Below are positions 1 to 6,000 of a stretch of DNA of 10,926 nucleotides, in pieces. The DNA is taken from NCBI GenBank assembly GCA_017549325.1, contig JAFYVA010000048.1:1-10926 (forward strand). Direction: 5' to 3'. Under the pieces are notes generated by a model. It searched no databases. It saw only the letters and a list, made by a program, of their open reading frames with translations, and was not told where the DNA came from. The first letter of the stretch is position 1. Each line of letters begins with the position of its first letter. Made by a program: the position numbers and the translations under genes. Source of the DNA: Oscillospiraceae bacterium (GTDB taxonomy: Bacteria; Bacillota_A; Clostridia; Oscillospirales; Oscillospiraceae).

Positions 1-165
1 ATCCAGCACAAGGCTGGTATGCAGGATTCCGAGTGCATCATCGCCGTGAACAAGAACGAGTCCGCCCCCATCTTCGAGGTGGCTGACTACGGTATCGTGG
101 GCGACCTGTTCAAGGTCGTGCCCGAGCTGATCGAGTCCATCAAGGCTGCCAAGGCCGGCAACTAA
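1..165 (+). CDS. etfA: Electron transfer flavoprotein alpha subunit, C-terminal 54 residues (5' end outside window)
   Basis: The open frame runs from base 1 to a TAA at 163-165. It shows the conserved FAD-domain tail of EtfA: an IQHKAGM segment, the INKN/VNKNE-type stretch followed by [15 protein letters not shown], and a helical end ([12 protein letters not shown]). In this family these residues form the FAD-binding half of the alpha subunit, which with EtfB carries electrons from acyl-CoA dehydrogenases. In anaerobic Bacillota it often works in butyryl-CoA dehydrogenase bifurcating complexes. The rest of the gene and any etfB/acyl-CoA dehydrogenase partners lie upstream of the window, so the exact ETF class cannot be decided here. 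Confidence 0.92.
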   Translation: MQHKAGMQDSECIIAVNKNESAPIFEVADYGIVGDLFKVVPELIESIKAAKAGN

Positions 166-188
166 GGGCTGATCGTCCCCAATGATTC

Positions 189-219
189 CGGCGGCAGAGC
201 GCACTGCGCTCTGCCGCCG
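189..219 (+). terminator. Strong hairpin after etfA, weak or incomplete terminator
   Basis: Bases 189-202 and 206-219 form a perfect 14-bp GC-rich stem with a 3-base loop (ACT), starting 24 bases after the etfA stop. No uninterrupted T-tract follows it (only a TTTT some 15 bases further), so it may be a leaky terminator or an mRNA 3'-end stabiliser rather than a clean intrinsic terminator. Read-through into the GntR gene is possible. Confidence 0.55.
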
Positions 220-260
220 CAACCTAATCTGATTTTCAGGAAACATCCACTGTGCAACGA

Positions 261-266
261 AGGAGG
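261..266 (+). promoter_or_regulatory. Ribosome-binding site AGGAGG that sets the GntR start
   Basis: The perfect AGGAGG ends at base 266, which is also the first base of the furthest upstream in-frame GTG (266). A start there would overlap its own Shine-Dalgarno site. The next in-frame GTG, at 275, lies 8 bases downstream of AGGAGG and is therefore the preferred start. Confidence 0.75.
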
Positions 267-274
267 TGGCAGGT

Positions 275-994
275 GTGAGTGAGAAAAATTCCAACGGAAA
301 TACGACCGGCAAGCGGGCTGCAGAGGAGATCTACGAGGTACTTCGTCAGCGGATCCTCTCCGGCGAATTGACGCCCGGTGACCGCCTGCCTTCGGAGCGT
401 GCCCTCATGGTGGAGCTGCAGCGCAGCCGTCCCACCATTCGCGAGGCGCTGCGGCGACTGGAGCAGGGCGGATATATCACCACTGCCCAGGGAACCAGTG
501 GCGCGGTGGTGTGCCAGCCATCCATACAGGCTGCTGAGGAGCCCCTGCAGGACATGATTCGTCTGGGTGGTGTGACGGTGGCGGAAGTGAGTGAATACCG
601 CCAGAACAATGACAGTATCATTGCCGCGTGGGCGGCCAAACGGGCCAGAGCAGAGGATGTCTCTGCCCTTGAGGATTGCATTGCGCAGCAGGAGCAAGCT
701 CTTGAGGACTTTGTGCGCTTTGTTGAACTGGACGTGCGGTTTCACAGCGCGCTGGCTCACGCCAGCGGCAATCAGGTGGCGGTGATCGTCACCGAAGTGC
801 TGGCCGGTGTGGAGCGTGAGATCTTGTTGAAGAAGCTGCAGTCTTTGGCTTCTACGGAGAGAGAGAATATGTGCCGCGTGATTTTAAAGCAGCACCTTGA
901 GATTCTGGAGGCCATTCGCCGCGGTGACAGCCGCAGCGCCCGTGCCGCCATGTCCGCCCATACCCGCAGCGCAGGCCGTGATTTGCGGATGTGA
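275..994 (+). CDS. GntR family, FadR-type (FCD domain) transcriptional regulator
   Basis: This 239-residue protein has the two-domain layout of FadR/FCD regulators. Residues about 13-77 are a GntR winged helix-turn-helix, with the hallmark ILSGELTPGDRLPSERAL and SRPTIREALRRLEQGGYI segments. Residues about 95-235 are an all-helical FCD ligand domain. The usual metal-coordinating set of FCD proteins appears to be present as D153, H157, H207 and H229. Members of this subfamily bind small carboxylates (acyl-CoA, lactate, pyruvate, sugar acids) and usually repress adjacent catabolic genes. The position after etfA suggests control of the electron-transfer or acyl-CoA genes, but this is inference and the ligand cannot be told. 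The GTG start at 275 is chosen for its spacing from AGGAGG. The gene ends 18 bases before the lipoprotein gene, so the two are probably cotranscribed. Confidence 0.9.
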   Translation: MSEKNSNGNTTGKRAAEEIYEVLRQRILSGELTPGDRLPSERALMVELQRSRPTIREALRRLEQGGYITTAQGTSGAVVCQPSIQAAEEPLQDMIRLGGVTVAEVSEYRQNNDSIIAAWAAKRARAEDVSALEDCIAQQEQALEDFVRFVELDVRFHSALAHASGNQVAVIVTEVLAGVEREILLKKLQSLASTERENMCRVILKQHLEILEAIRRGDSRSARAAMSAHTRSAGRDLRM

Positions 995-1012
995 GGAAAA
1001 GGAGGCTTCCCC

Positions 1013-1669
1013 GTGAAAAAGAGTATCACCGCATCCTTGCTGCTGCTTCTGCTTTTGCTGGCAGGCTGCGGAGAAAAAGAAGAACTGTTTACCCCTGGTC
1101 ATGTATCGGAGCGCACCTATGAAAATGCCACCCTTGGCCTAAAGTGTATTGCCCCTGCCGACTGGGACTATCTGACGGAGGCGGAACTGCTGCAGTTGGG
1201 TGAGGTACCGCCTGTGCAGGAAGGACAGGAGGAGCAGACCTTGTCCCAGCGCCTGAGCGCACACCTGAACAGCGGCGGACAGGTACAGGATATGTATGTA
1301 ATGACCGCCGACGGACTACAGACCATCAATGTGATGGTGACCAAATTTGACTTAACGGCGCAGGAGATGGATATCGCTGCGTTTACCGACCTTGCCAAGG
1401 AAGAGTTGGCGTCGGTCTATAGATCCATGGGTATCATCGAGGTAGAGACACAGCGCGAGCAAGTGCTGTTTCTGGACGAGCAGTGCGAAGCTGTCCGGCT
1501 CAGTGGCTACTACAGCGATGTGCCGCTGCATTCTCTGCAGTTGTGCATGACCCGCGGCAGCTACATCTGTGTGGTAACCCTCAACAGCTATGTGGAGGAC
1601 AACACAGAGTTACTGATGAAGTTTTTCCATCCGCTGACGGTGGAAGAGGAAGATGCAAACTTGCAGTGA
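1013..1669 (+). CDS. Putative lipoprotein of unknown function
   Basis: This 218-residue protein starts at a GTG 8 bases after a GGAGG ribosome-binding site. Its N-terminus is a classic lipoprotein signal: a KK charge patch, a run of eight leucines and a lipobox LAGC with the lipidated cysteine at residue 19. The mature part, about 200 residues, begins acidic (GEKEEL). It contains a YENATLGLKCIAPADWDYL segment resembling the start of PsbP-like or similar small extracytoplasmic beta-rich domains common in Oscillospiraceae lipoproteins ('tyr-x-asn ... gly-phe/leu ... P-x-x-W'). No catalytic motif is visible and I do not recognise a specific function. It should be anchored on the outer face of the membrane. 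It lies 18 bases after the GntR gene, and a strong terminator follows. Confidence 0.85.
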   Translation: MKKSITASLLLLLLLLAGCGEKEELFTPGHVSERTYENATLGLKCIAPADWDYLTEAELLQLGEVPPVQEGQEEQTLSQRLSAHLNSGGQVQDMYVMTADGLQTINVMVTKFDLTAQEMDIAAFTDLAKEELASVYRSMGIIEVETQREQVLFLDEQCEAVRLSGYYSDVPLHSLQLCMTRGSYICVVTLNSYVEDNTELLMKFFHPLTVEEEDANLQ

Positions 1670-1694
1670 GGAAGAAAAAGTGAAAATGAGCGTA

Positions 1695-1727
1695 AAAAAG
1701 GACGCATCCTGAGGATGCGTCCTTTTT
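1695..1727. terminator. Bidirectional intrinsic terminator between convergent genes
   Basis: Bases 1695-1709 and 1713-1727 form a perfect 15-bp stem (core GGACGCATCC) with a 3-base loop. The stem is flanked by A-runs on the left and T-runs on the right, so it works as a U-tailed terminator on both strands. It serves the lipoprotein gene (+) and the NhaC-family gene (-), which converge here. Confidence 0.93.
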
Positions 1728-1735
1728 ATTTTGGA

Positions 1736-3055
1736 TTACTTGCTCTTCTTGGTGAAGATGATGAACAGCACGCTGCTGACTGCCAGCAGGAAGGGATAGA
1801 ACAGCAGGGGGATGATCTCAAAGGCAGAGACGGTGTAGCCCAGCGTGGCGCAGGCGGAGATGGCCACCAGCATCTGCGCACCGTAGGGGATGATGCCCTG
1901 GAAGATGCAGGAGAAGGTGTCCAGCAGAGAGGCAGCACGCTTGGGCTCGATACCGTACTCCTCACTGATCTCCTTGGCAATGGGACCGGCCATGACGATG
2001 GCCACGGTGTTGTTGGCGGTGGCGATATCCATGACACCCACCAGCAGGCCAACACCCAACTGACCGCCGCGGTTACCCTTGAAGCAACGGCGGATAAACT
2101 GCAGGAGAGATTCAAAGCCGCCATAGGCGCGGATCATGCCGCACAGGGCAGAGACGAGGATGGTGACCATCACGGTCTCAAACATACCGCTGACACCGCC
2201 GCCCATGTTGCCCAGCAGCTCCAGAGCCGTTACCTGGCCGGTAACGAGAGTGATGAGGGCACCGGAGACGATGCCGATCAGCAGCACCACGAACACATTC
2301 AGACCCACAATGCCGCCGATGAGCACCAGTACATAGGGGATCAGCAGCACCAGATCGTGGCCGCCCTCGGGGATGGCGGAAACATCGGTGCCGATGGAGA
2401 TCAGCAGGATGATGACCAGTGCAGCCAGTGCAGCAGGCAGCGCGATCTTGAAGTTGGCGCGGAACTTATCCTTCATTTCGCAGCCCTGAGTAGAGCAGGC
2501 GGCGATGGTGGTATCGGAGATGAAGGAGAGGTTGTCGCCGAACATGGCGCCGCCCACCACAGAAGCGATGCACAGGGGCAGAGAGAAGCCGGAATCGGCG
2601 GCCACGGCCACGGCGATGGGGGCGATGAGGGTAATGGTACCCACAGAGGTACCCATAGCCATGGAGATGAAGCAGGCCACCACGAACAGCACCGCCACAG
2701 CCAGCTTGGCGGGGGCGACGCTCAGAAGGAAGTAGGCGGCAGCCTCGGCGCTGGAACGGCCGGTGACGCCAACGAAGATGCCGGCGGCCATGAAAATGAG
2801 GATCATGGTCATGATGTTGGGGTCGCCGACACCCTTGGCCATCAGCACCAGCTTGTCGTTGAACTTCACGCTGCGATTCTGCAGGCAGGCCACCAGAATG
2901 GCTACCAGGAATGCCACCACGATGGGGATGTTGTAGAAACCCATGGGAATCTTCAGTGCATACTCAAAAATGAGGCCCAGGCCCAGATACAGGACCAGGA
3001 AGACGAGGATGGGCAGCAGAGCTGCTGCTTTGGCGACAGGCTTTTTGTTTTCCAT
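1736..3055 (-). CDS. NhaC-family (Na+/H+ antiporter superfamily) membrane transporter, last gene of the cysK-cysE operon
   Basis: This 439-residue, strongly hydrophobic protein has about 10-12 predicted membrane segments. NhaC-family features are visible: SMAMGTSVGT (about 131-140), GDNLSFISDTTIA (about 173-185), the following polar KDKFRAN loop, and a DIATANNTVAIV segment in the second half that mirrors the first repeat. The family includes Na+/H+ antiporters and the malate-lactate antiporter MleN. It also contains branches assigned by comparative genomics to amino-acid uptake (for example the predicted methionine transporter MetT and predicted lysine and tyrosine transporters). The gene lies 32 bases after cysE with no terminator between, and the ATG at 3055 is preceded by AAAGGAAA. 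Cotranscription with cysK-cysE behind a Cys-rich leader suggests a sulfur-amino-acid, serine or O-acetylserine substrate; this is inference. The short gap is AT-rich (around 3070-3085), so a secondary internal promoter cannot be excluded. Confidence 0.88.
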   Translation of the reverse strand: MENKKPVAKAAALLPILVFLVLYLGLGLIFEYALKIPMGFYNIPIVVAFLVAILVACLQNRSVKFNDKLVLMAKGVGDPNIMTMILIFMAAGIFVGVTGRSSAEAAAYFLLSVAPAKLAVAVLFVVACFISMAMGTSVGTITLIAPIAVAVAADSGFSLPLCIASVVGGAMFGDNLSFISDTTIAACSTQGCEMKDKFRANFKIALPAALAALVIILLISIGTDVSAIPEGGHDLVLLIPYVLVLIGGIVGLNVFVVLLIGIVSGALITLVTGQVTALELLGNMGGGVSGMFETVMVTILVSALCGMIRAYGGFESLLQFIRRCFKGNRGGQLGVGLLVGVMDIATANNTVAIVMAGPIAKEISEEYGIEPKRAASLLDTFSCIFQGIIPYGAQMLVAISACATLGYTVSAFEIIPLLFYPFLLAVSSVLFIIFTKKSK

Positions 3056-3087
3056 AGTGATTTCCTTTCGTATATAAAATAAATTGC

Positions 3088-3948
3088 TTACTTATTCTTT
3101 ACCTTGATCTCGGGAGGCTGGATCACCACGCGCATATCGGGATCCACCGAGCTGGTGAGGAAGGCGTTGGAACCCACCACGGAGCGCTCGCCGATGACGG
3201 TCTCGCCGCCGAAGATGGAGGCACCGGAGTAGATGGTGGCGCCGTCACTGACGGTGGGGTGGCGCTTGCCGCTGGCGTTGCGGCGGCCGCCGCGGGGGCT
3301 GAGCGCACCCAGCGTGACGCCCTGATAGATCTTCACATGATCGCCGATGACGGTGGTCTCACCGATGACGATACCGGTACCGTGGTCAATGAAGAAGTAG
3401 CTGCCGATCTCGGCACCGGGATGGATGTCGATACCGGTGCGGCTGTGGGCGTACTCGGTGATCATGCGGGGGATCATGGGCACGGACTCCAGATAGAGGA
3501 GATGTGCCACGCGATAGGCGAAGATGGCGAACAGGCCGGGATAGGCGAAGGCCACCTCCTCGCGGTTCTGTGCGGCGGGGTCACCATCAAAGATGGCGTC
3601 GATGTCGGTCAACAGCTGGCGCTGTACCTGCGGCAGCTGCTCGGTCACCTTCCGTGCGATTTCGGACGCACGGTGCGTCTCGGCACCGGGCAGAGCCAGC
3701 TGCAGCTGCTTCGTCAGATTCGTCTCGATGCGCTCGAGGTACAGGGCGGCGTAGTCCTTGGCATCCAGCGTCATCAGCGCACTGTCTCCGAAATAGGCGG
3801 GGAACATCAACTGGCGGATCTCCTTGAGCAGGGCGATGATGGCCTTGCGGTCAGGCAGGCGCAGGCGGCTGCCATACATGGGCAGAGAGGCCTCGGCCAT
3901 ATTCTCGGCAATGGCGCGGGCAGATTTGCAGATATGATCGGCGTACAT
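3088..3948 (-). CDS. cysE: Serine O-acetyltransferase (EpsC/SatA type)
   Basis: The enzyme acetylates L-serine with acetyl-CoA to O-acetylserine, the substrate of the neighbouring cysteine synthase, in the cytoplasm. The protein is 286 residues. An alpha-helical N-terminal half (about 1-165) is followed by a left-handed beta-helix of hexapeptide repeats (about 171-265: IDIHPGAEIG, GIVIGETTVIG, VKIYQGVTLGA, GATIYSGASIFGG, ETVIGERSVVG). The catalytic Asp-His pair is seen as D188-H189 in IDHGTG, and the second histidine as H230 in KRHP. The arginine/glycine-rich insertion just before KRHP is typical of the EpsC-like clostridial form rather than E. coli CysE. The ATG at 3948 is chosen because the furthest upstream in-frame GTG (3966) lies upstream of and reads through the GGAGG ribosome-binding site. 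The gene begins 2 bases after the cysK stop, so translation is probably coupled. Confidence 0.94.
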   Translation of the reverse strand: MYADHICKSARAIAENMAEASLPMYGSRLRLPDRKAIIALLKEIRQLMFPAYFGDSALMTLDAKDYAALYLERIETNLTKQLQLALPGAETHRASEIARKVTEQLPQVQRQLLTDIDAIFDGDPAAQNREEVAFAYPGLFAIFAYRVAHLLYLESVPMIPRMITEYAHSRTGIDIHPGAEIGSYFFIDHGTGIVIGETTVIGDHVKIYQGVTLGALSPRGGRRNASGKRHPTVSDGATIYSGASIFGGETVIGERSVVGSNAFLTSSVDPDMRVVIQPPEIKVKNK

Positions 3949-3950
3949 AA

Positions 3951-4883
3951 TCAGTCCTCCTTCCACAGGGCTGTGGATAAATAGCGTCCGCCGTCGTCGG
4001 GCAGCAGCGCAACAATATTTTTTCCGTGATGTTCGGGGCGCTGGGCCAGCACTTCGGCGGCGCGGAGCGCGGCGCCGGAGGTAATGCCCACCAGTACGCC
4101 CTCTGTGCGGGCCAGCACCCGTGAGGCGAAATAGGCCTCGTTTTCCGTGATGGTGATGATCTCATCCACCAGATCGGCATCGTAGTTTTTCGGCACGAAG
4201 TTGGCACCAATGCCCTGCAGACCGTGAGGACCTGCCTGACCACCGGAGAGCAGGGGGGAGGCGGCGGGCTCGACAGCTACGATGCGGATGTTGGGATTTT
4301 TCTCCTTGAGATAGCGGCCCACACCGCTGATGGTGCCGCCGGTACCCACACCGGCAACGAAGATATCCACCGTACCGTTGGTGTCGCGCCAGATCTCAGG
4401 GCCGGTGGTTTTGTAATGGGCCTCCGGATTGGCGGGATTTTCAAACTGACCGGCCATTATGCTGCCGGGGATACTGCGGTGCAGTTCCTCAGCCTTTTCC
4501 ATGGCGGCAGCCATGCCGCCTGCGGCGTCGGTCAGCACCAGCTCTGCGCCGTAGGCCCGCAGCAGCGCCTGCCGCTCGGCACTCATGCTCTCGGGCATGG
4601 TCAGCACCACGCGGTAGCCCCGGGGCACCGCCATGGCGGCGAGGCCGATGCCGGTATTGCCGGAGGTGGGCTCAATAATGGTGCCGCCCGGCTGCAGAAG
4701 ACCGCTCTGCTCAGCCTGCAAGAGCATTTCCAGAGCCACACGGTCCTTGGCGCTGCCGGCGATGTTGCAACACTCCAGCTTGGCCAGGAGGGTTGCATTG
4801 AGCTTGCGATAGTTGCCGTAGCGTTCCAGCAGCAGCGTAGGCGTGTTGCCTACCAGCGCCTCGGCAGAGCGATAAAGAGACAT
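3951..4883 (-). CDS. cysK: Cysteine synthase (O-acetylserine sulfhydrylase)
   Basis: This 310-residue PLP enzyme makes cysteine from O-acetylserine and sulfide, completing the pathway begun by the adjacent cysE. Visible signatures are VGNTP (11-15), the PLP-lysine segment NIAGSAKDR with K46 (usual family form N-P-x-G-S-x-K-D-R, here I41-A42), the substrate loop PTSGNTG (72-78), the phosphate-binding GVGTGGTISG and the GLQGIGANFVP segment. Length matches the family. The ATG at 4883 is chosen: it has an upstream AAGGAAG with suitable spacing, and the family N-terminus (short, before VGNTP) begins there. An in-frame upstream extension to 5015 would translate through the terminator and leader region and is rejected. 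CysK and CysE often form a complex in bacteria. Transcription is probably controlled by the attenuator directly upstream. Confidence 0.95.
   Translation of the reverse strand: MSLYRSAEALVGNTPTLLLERYGNYRKLNATLLAKLECCNIAGSAKDRVALEMLLQAEQSGLLQPGGTIIEPTSGNTGIGLAAMAVPRGYRVVLTMPESMSAERQALLRAYGAELVLTDAAGGMAAAMEKAEELHRSIPGSIMAGQFENPANPEAHYKTTGPEIWRDTNGTVDIFVAGVGTGGTISGVGRYLKEKNPNIRIVAVEPAASPLLSGGQAGPHGLQGIGANFVPKNYDADLVDEIITITENEAYFASRVLARTEGVLVGITSGAALRAAEVLAQRPEHHGKNIVALLPDDGGRYLSTALWKED
3956..3960 (-). promoter_or_regulatory. cysE ribosome-binding site embedded in the cysK 3' end
   Basis: GGAGG on the - strand lies inside the last codons of cysK, 7 bases before the cysE ATG at 3948. It fixes the cysE start, and its location supports translational coupling of the two enzymes. 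Confidence 0.75.
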
Positions 4884-4904
4884 GGTGTGACTTCCTTTCT
4901 GAAG

Positions 4905-4949
4905 ATAAAATAAAAACAGGAGCGAGTGGGTAAACACACACGCTCCTGT
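4905..4949 (-). terminator. Attenuator terminator immediately upstream of cysK
   Basis: On the - strand, ACAGGAGCG (4949-4941) pairs perfectly with CGCTCCTGT (4924-4916). The helix can continue with 3 more pairs inside after a T-T mismatch. It is followed directly by a T-rich tail (TTTTT A TTTT, about 4916-4906). This is a complete intrinsic terminator placed after the leader ORF stop and only about 20 bases before the cysK ATG, so it would stop cysK-cysE-nhaC transcription unless antagonised. Confidence 0.9.
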
Positions 4950-4998
4950 GAAAGACACTGTATTGCCGCCTTGCTTATGCGGCAAAAGAAGCCGTGTG
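4937..4998 (-). promoter_or_regulatory. Candidate antiterminator helix competing with the cysK terminator
   Basis: On the - strand, CACACG-g-CTTCT (4998-4987) can pair with AGGAGCGTGTG (4947-4937). This gives 6 bp, one bulged G, then 5 bp including one G-U pair. It would consume most of the 5' arm of the terminator stem (4949-4941), so the two structures exclude each other. The 7-bp hairpin at 4985-4963 fits inside its loop. The 5' arm begins about 16 bases after the last Cys codon of the leader ORF (5016-5014), so it would be free when a ribosome stalls there and covered when a ribosome sits at the leader stop. The pairing was found by eye; the energies were not computed. Confidence 0.65.
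4963..4985 (-). promoter_or_regulatory. Hairpin spanning the leader-peptide stop codon
   Basis: TTGCCGC (4985-4979) pairs with GCGGCAA (4969-4963) on the - strand, a perfect 7-bp stem with a 9-base loop holding the TAA stop of the leader ORF (4977-4975). It would be melted by a ribosome finishing the leader, and it can form inside the antiterminator loop when the ribosome stalls upstream, bringing the antiterminator arms together. Confidence 0.6.
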
Positions 4999-5079
4999 AT
5001 GAGATTTCGTGGCACAACAAACCATGCCCATGCAGCACATGGACATACAATTCATCATAGCGGTGCGCACCATCATCAT
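4975..5079 (-). CDS. Cys/Met-rich leader peptide of the cysK operon (34 residues)
   Basis: This small ORF starts at 5079 with three consecutive ATG codons and stops at a TAA (4977-4975). Upstream AAAAAAGGAGGA gives a strong ribosome-binding site. The product has five cysteines (residues 11, 15, 16, 21, 22), two pairs of them tandem and using both TGT and TGC. It also has nine methionines (1, 2, 3, 8, 9, 12, 14, 17, 19), so 14 of 34 residues contain sulfur. The last third (about 23-34) has no Cys or Met and includes a His-His pair. The composition, the size, the position in front of cysK-cysE and the mutually exclusive hairpins downstream fit a leader peptide whose translation senses charged tRNA-Cys (and perhaps tRNA-Met or overall sulfur supply). 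Cys-rich upstream ORFs acting this way are known in mycobacteria, by a different arrangement. A metal-binding micropeptide is a less likely alternative. Confidence 0.85.
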   Translation of the reverse strand: MMMVRTAMMNCMSMCCMGMVCCATKSHHTASFAA

Positions 5080-5107
5080 TGGCTCCTCCTTTTTTCAGGT
5101 TATTCTC

Positions 5108-5113
5108 ATTATA
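5108..5113 (-). promoter_or_regulatory. -10 element TATAAT of the cysK leader promoter
   Basis: A perfect TATAAT on the - strand lies about 29 bases upstream of the leader ORF, placing a transcription start near 5101 and giving a terminated leader RNA of roughly 195 bases. No good -35 hexamer is seen at 16-18 bases (TAGCTT at 17), so activation by a regulator or a weak basal promoter is possible. Confidence 0.6.
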
Positions 5114-5160
5114 CGACGGACTGCGACAAAAAGCTATGGGGAGGGTATACAAACTTAACG

Positions 5161-5190
5161 AAAACTTTTCCGGGTCTTTTGGCGGAAAAG
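5161..5190 (-). terminator. Terminator of the ZIP transporter gene
   Basis: CTTTTCCG (5190-5183) and CGGAAAAG (5172-5165) form a perfect 8-bp stem with a 10-base loop, followed on the - strand by TTTTCGTT. It lies 29 bases after the ZIP gene stop and separates that gene from the cysK leader promoter. The T-tail is short, so termination may be partial. Confidence 0.65.
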
Positions 5191-5218
5191 ATGGCCTGTT
5201 TTTGCCTTTTCGTCAAGT

Positions 5219-5935
5219 TCAGCCAACCAGTACATCAATGGCCAGCATGAAGCAAAAGCCCAGCATCAGTGCCACGGTGTCCCTCTGTGCCGTATGCTCG
5301 GGCAGCATATCCCGACAGATGACCCACAGCATGGTTCCGCCGGCAAAGGCCAGCACAAAGGGCAGTGCGGCAGTGGAGAGATGAATGGCGCCATAACCGA
5401 GAAACGTCCCTGCCACCTCGGGAATTCCCGTGGCCATGGCCAGCAGGAGGGCGCGGCGGGGCGGAATGCCGCAGCGCAGCAGCGGCGGCAGCAGCACCAT
5501 CCCCTCCGGCAAATTTTGCGCCGCGATGCCGCCTGCGATGGCCAATGCCTGCGGTACAGAGCCGGAGGCAAAACCGACGCCTGCGGCAATGCCCTCGGGG
5601 AAGTTATGGATGGCAATGGCGAGAAGAAACAGCAGCGCGCCCCGCGTCTCGTGGGGCGTCATCATCCGTTCTGTGACGCGGGAGAGCAGCAGTAAAAATG
5701 CCCCGCCGCACAGAACACCCGACAGTACCAGCGGCAAGCGCCATATACCGCCGCCTTCCAGCGATGGAAGGATCAGTCCGGCCACGGCAGCGCTGAGCAT
5801 CATCCCTGCGGCGAAGGACAACAGAAGCCCCTCGCCCAGACGGTGGGCGGCACCGCGAAAAAGAAAGCCCATGACGGCGCCAAGCATAGTGGCGCCGCCT
5901 ACGGCAAGCGCCGTCAGCGCAACGATGAACAGCAT
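5219..5935 (-). CDS. ZIP-family metal transporter (GufA/ZIP11-like)
   Basis: This 238-residue inner-membrane protein with about 8 hydrophobic segments should import Zn2+ or related divalent metals (Fe2+, Mn2+). The two metal-site helices carry HNFPEG (110-115) and QNLPEG (140-145). In many ZIPs the second motif starts with His, while the Gln form is seen in the GufA/ZIP11 branch, so Q140 is more likely a subfamily mark than a defect. A third typical element, the IPE segment in MATGIPEVAGTFLGYG, follows. The His-rich cytoplasmic loop of larger ZIPs is missing. The ATG at 5935 has AAAGGAG 9 bases upstream. The gene seems to be a single transcription unit, with terminators on both sides. Metal specificity cannot be read from sequence. 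Confidence 0.9.
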   Translation of the reverse strand: MLFIVALTALAVGGATMLGAVMGFLFRGAAHRLGEGLLLSFAAGMMLSAAVAGLILPSLEGGGIWRLPLVLSGVLCGGAFLLLLSRVTERMMTPHETRGALLFLLAIAIHNFPEGIAAGVGFASGSVPQALAIAGGIAAQNLPEGMVLLPPLLRCGIPPRRALLLAMATGIPEVAGTFLGYGAIHLSTAALPFVLAFAGGTMLWVICRDMLPEHTAQRDTVALMLGFCFMLAIDVLVG

Positions 5936-5962
5936 AGTGATCGCTCCTTTTGATTTCCGTTC

Positions 5963-5981
5963 ACTATGGTCATACTATGGT
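5963..5981. repeat. Direct repeat ACTATGGT with 11-bp period upstream of the ZIP gene
   Basis: ACTATGGT occurs at 5963-5970 and again at 5974-5981, separated by CAT, giving an 11-bp period, i.e. one helical turn on the same DNA face. It lies 28-46 bases upstream of the ZIP start, in the promoter region (a TTGCAC at about 5998 could be a -35). It may be a tandem operator for a metal-responsive regulator. It could also be chance, as CATAGT/TAGTAT on the - strand doubles as a -10-like element. Confidence 0.4.
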
Positions 5982-6000
5982 GCGCAGAAGGGAGAGGTGC

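Noticed and set aside
1715..3082. A 455-codon open frame on the + strand opposite the NhaC-family gene
   Set aside because: It is the antisense shadow of a GC-rich, codon-biased membrane-protein gene. Its translation is low complexity (Gly/Asp/His/Gln-rich), has no domain, and starts at the terminator.
3259..3984. Open + strand frame opposite cysE
   Set aside because: Antisense to a gene with clear hexapeptide repeats and catalytic residues. The product is compositionally biased and without domains.
4884..5015. N-terminal extension of CysK to 5015
   Set aside because: It would translate through the terminator and part of the leader ORF, adds residues unlike any CysK N-terminus, and bypasses the well-spaced ribosome-binding site of the ATG at 4883.
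4884..5114. T-box or SAM riboswitch upstream of cysK
   Set aside because: No T-box AGGGTGG-N-ACCGCG-like element and no SAM-I style conserved core seen. The short leader is largely occupied by the small ORF and the attenuator hairpins.
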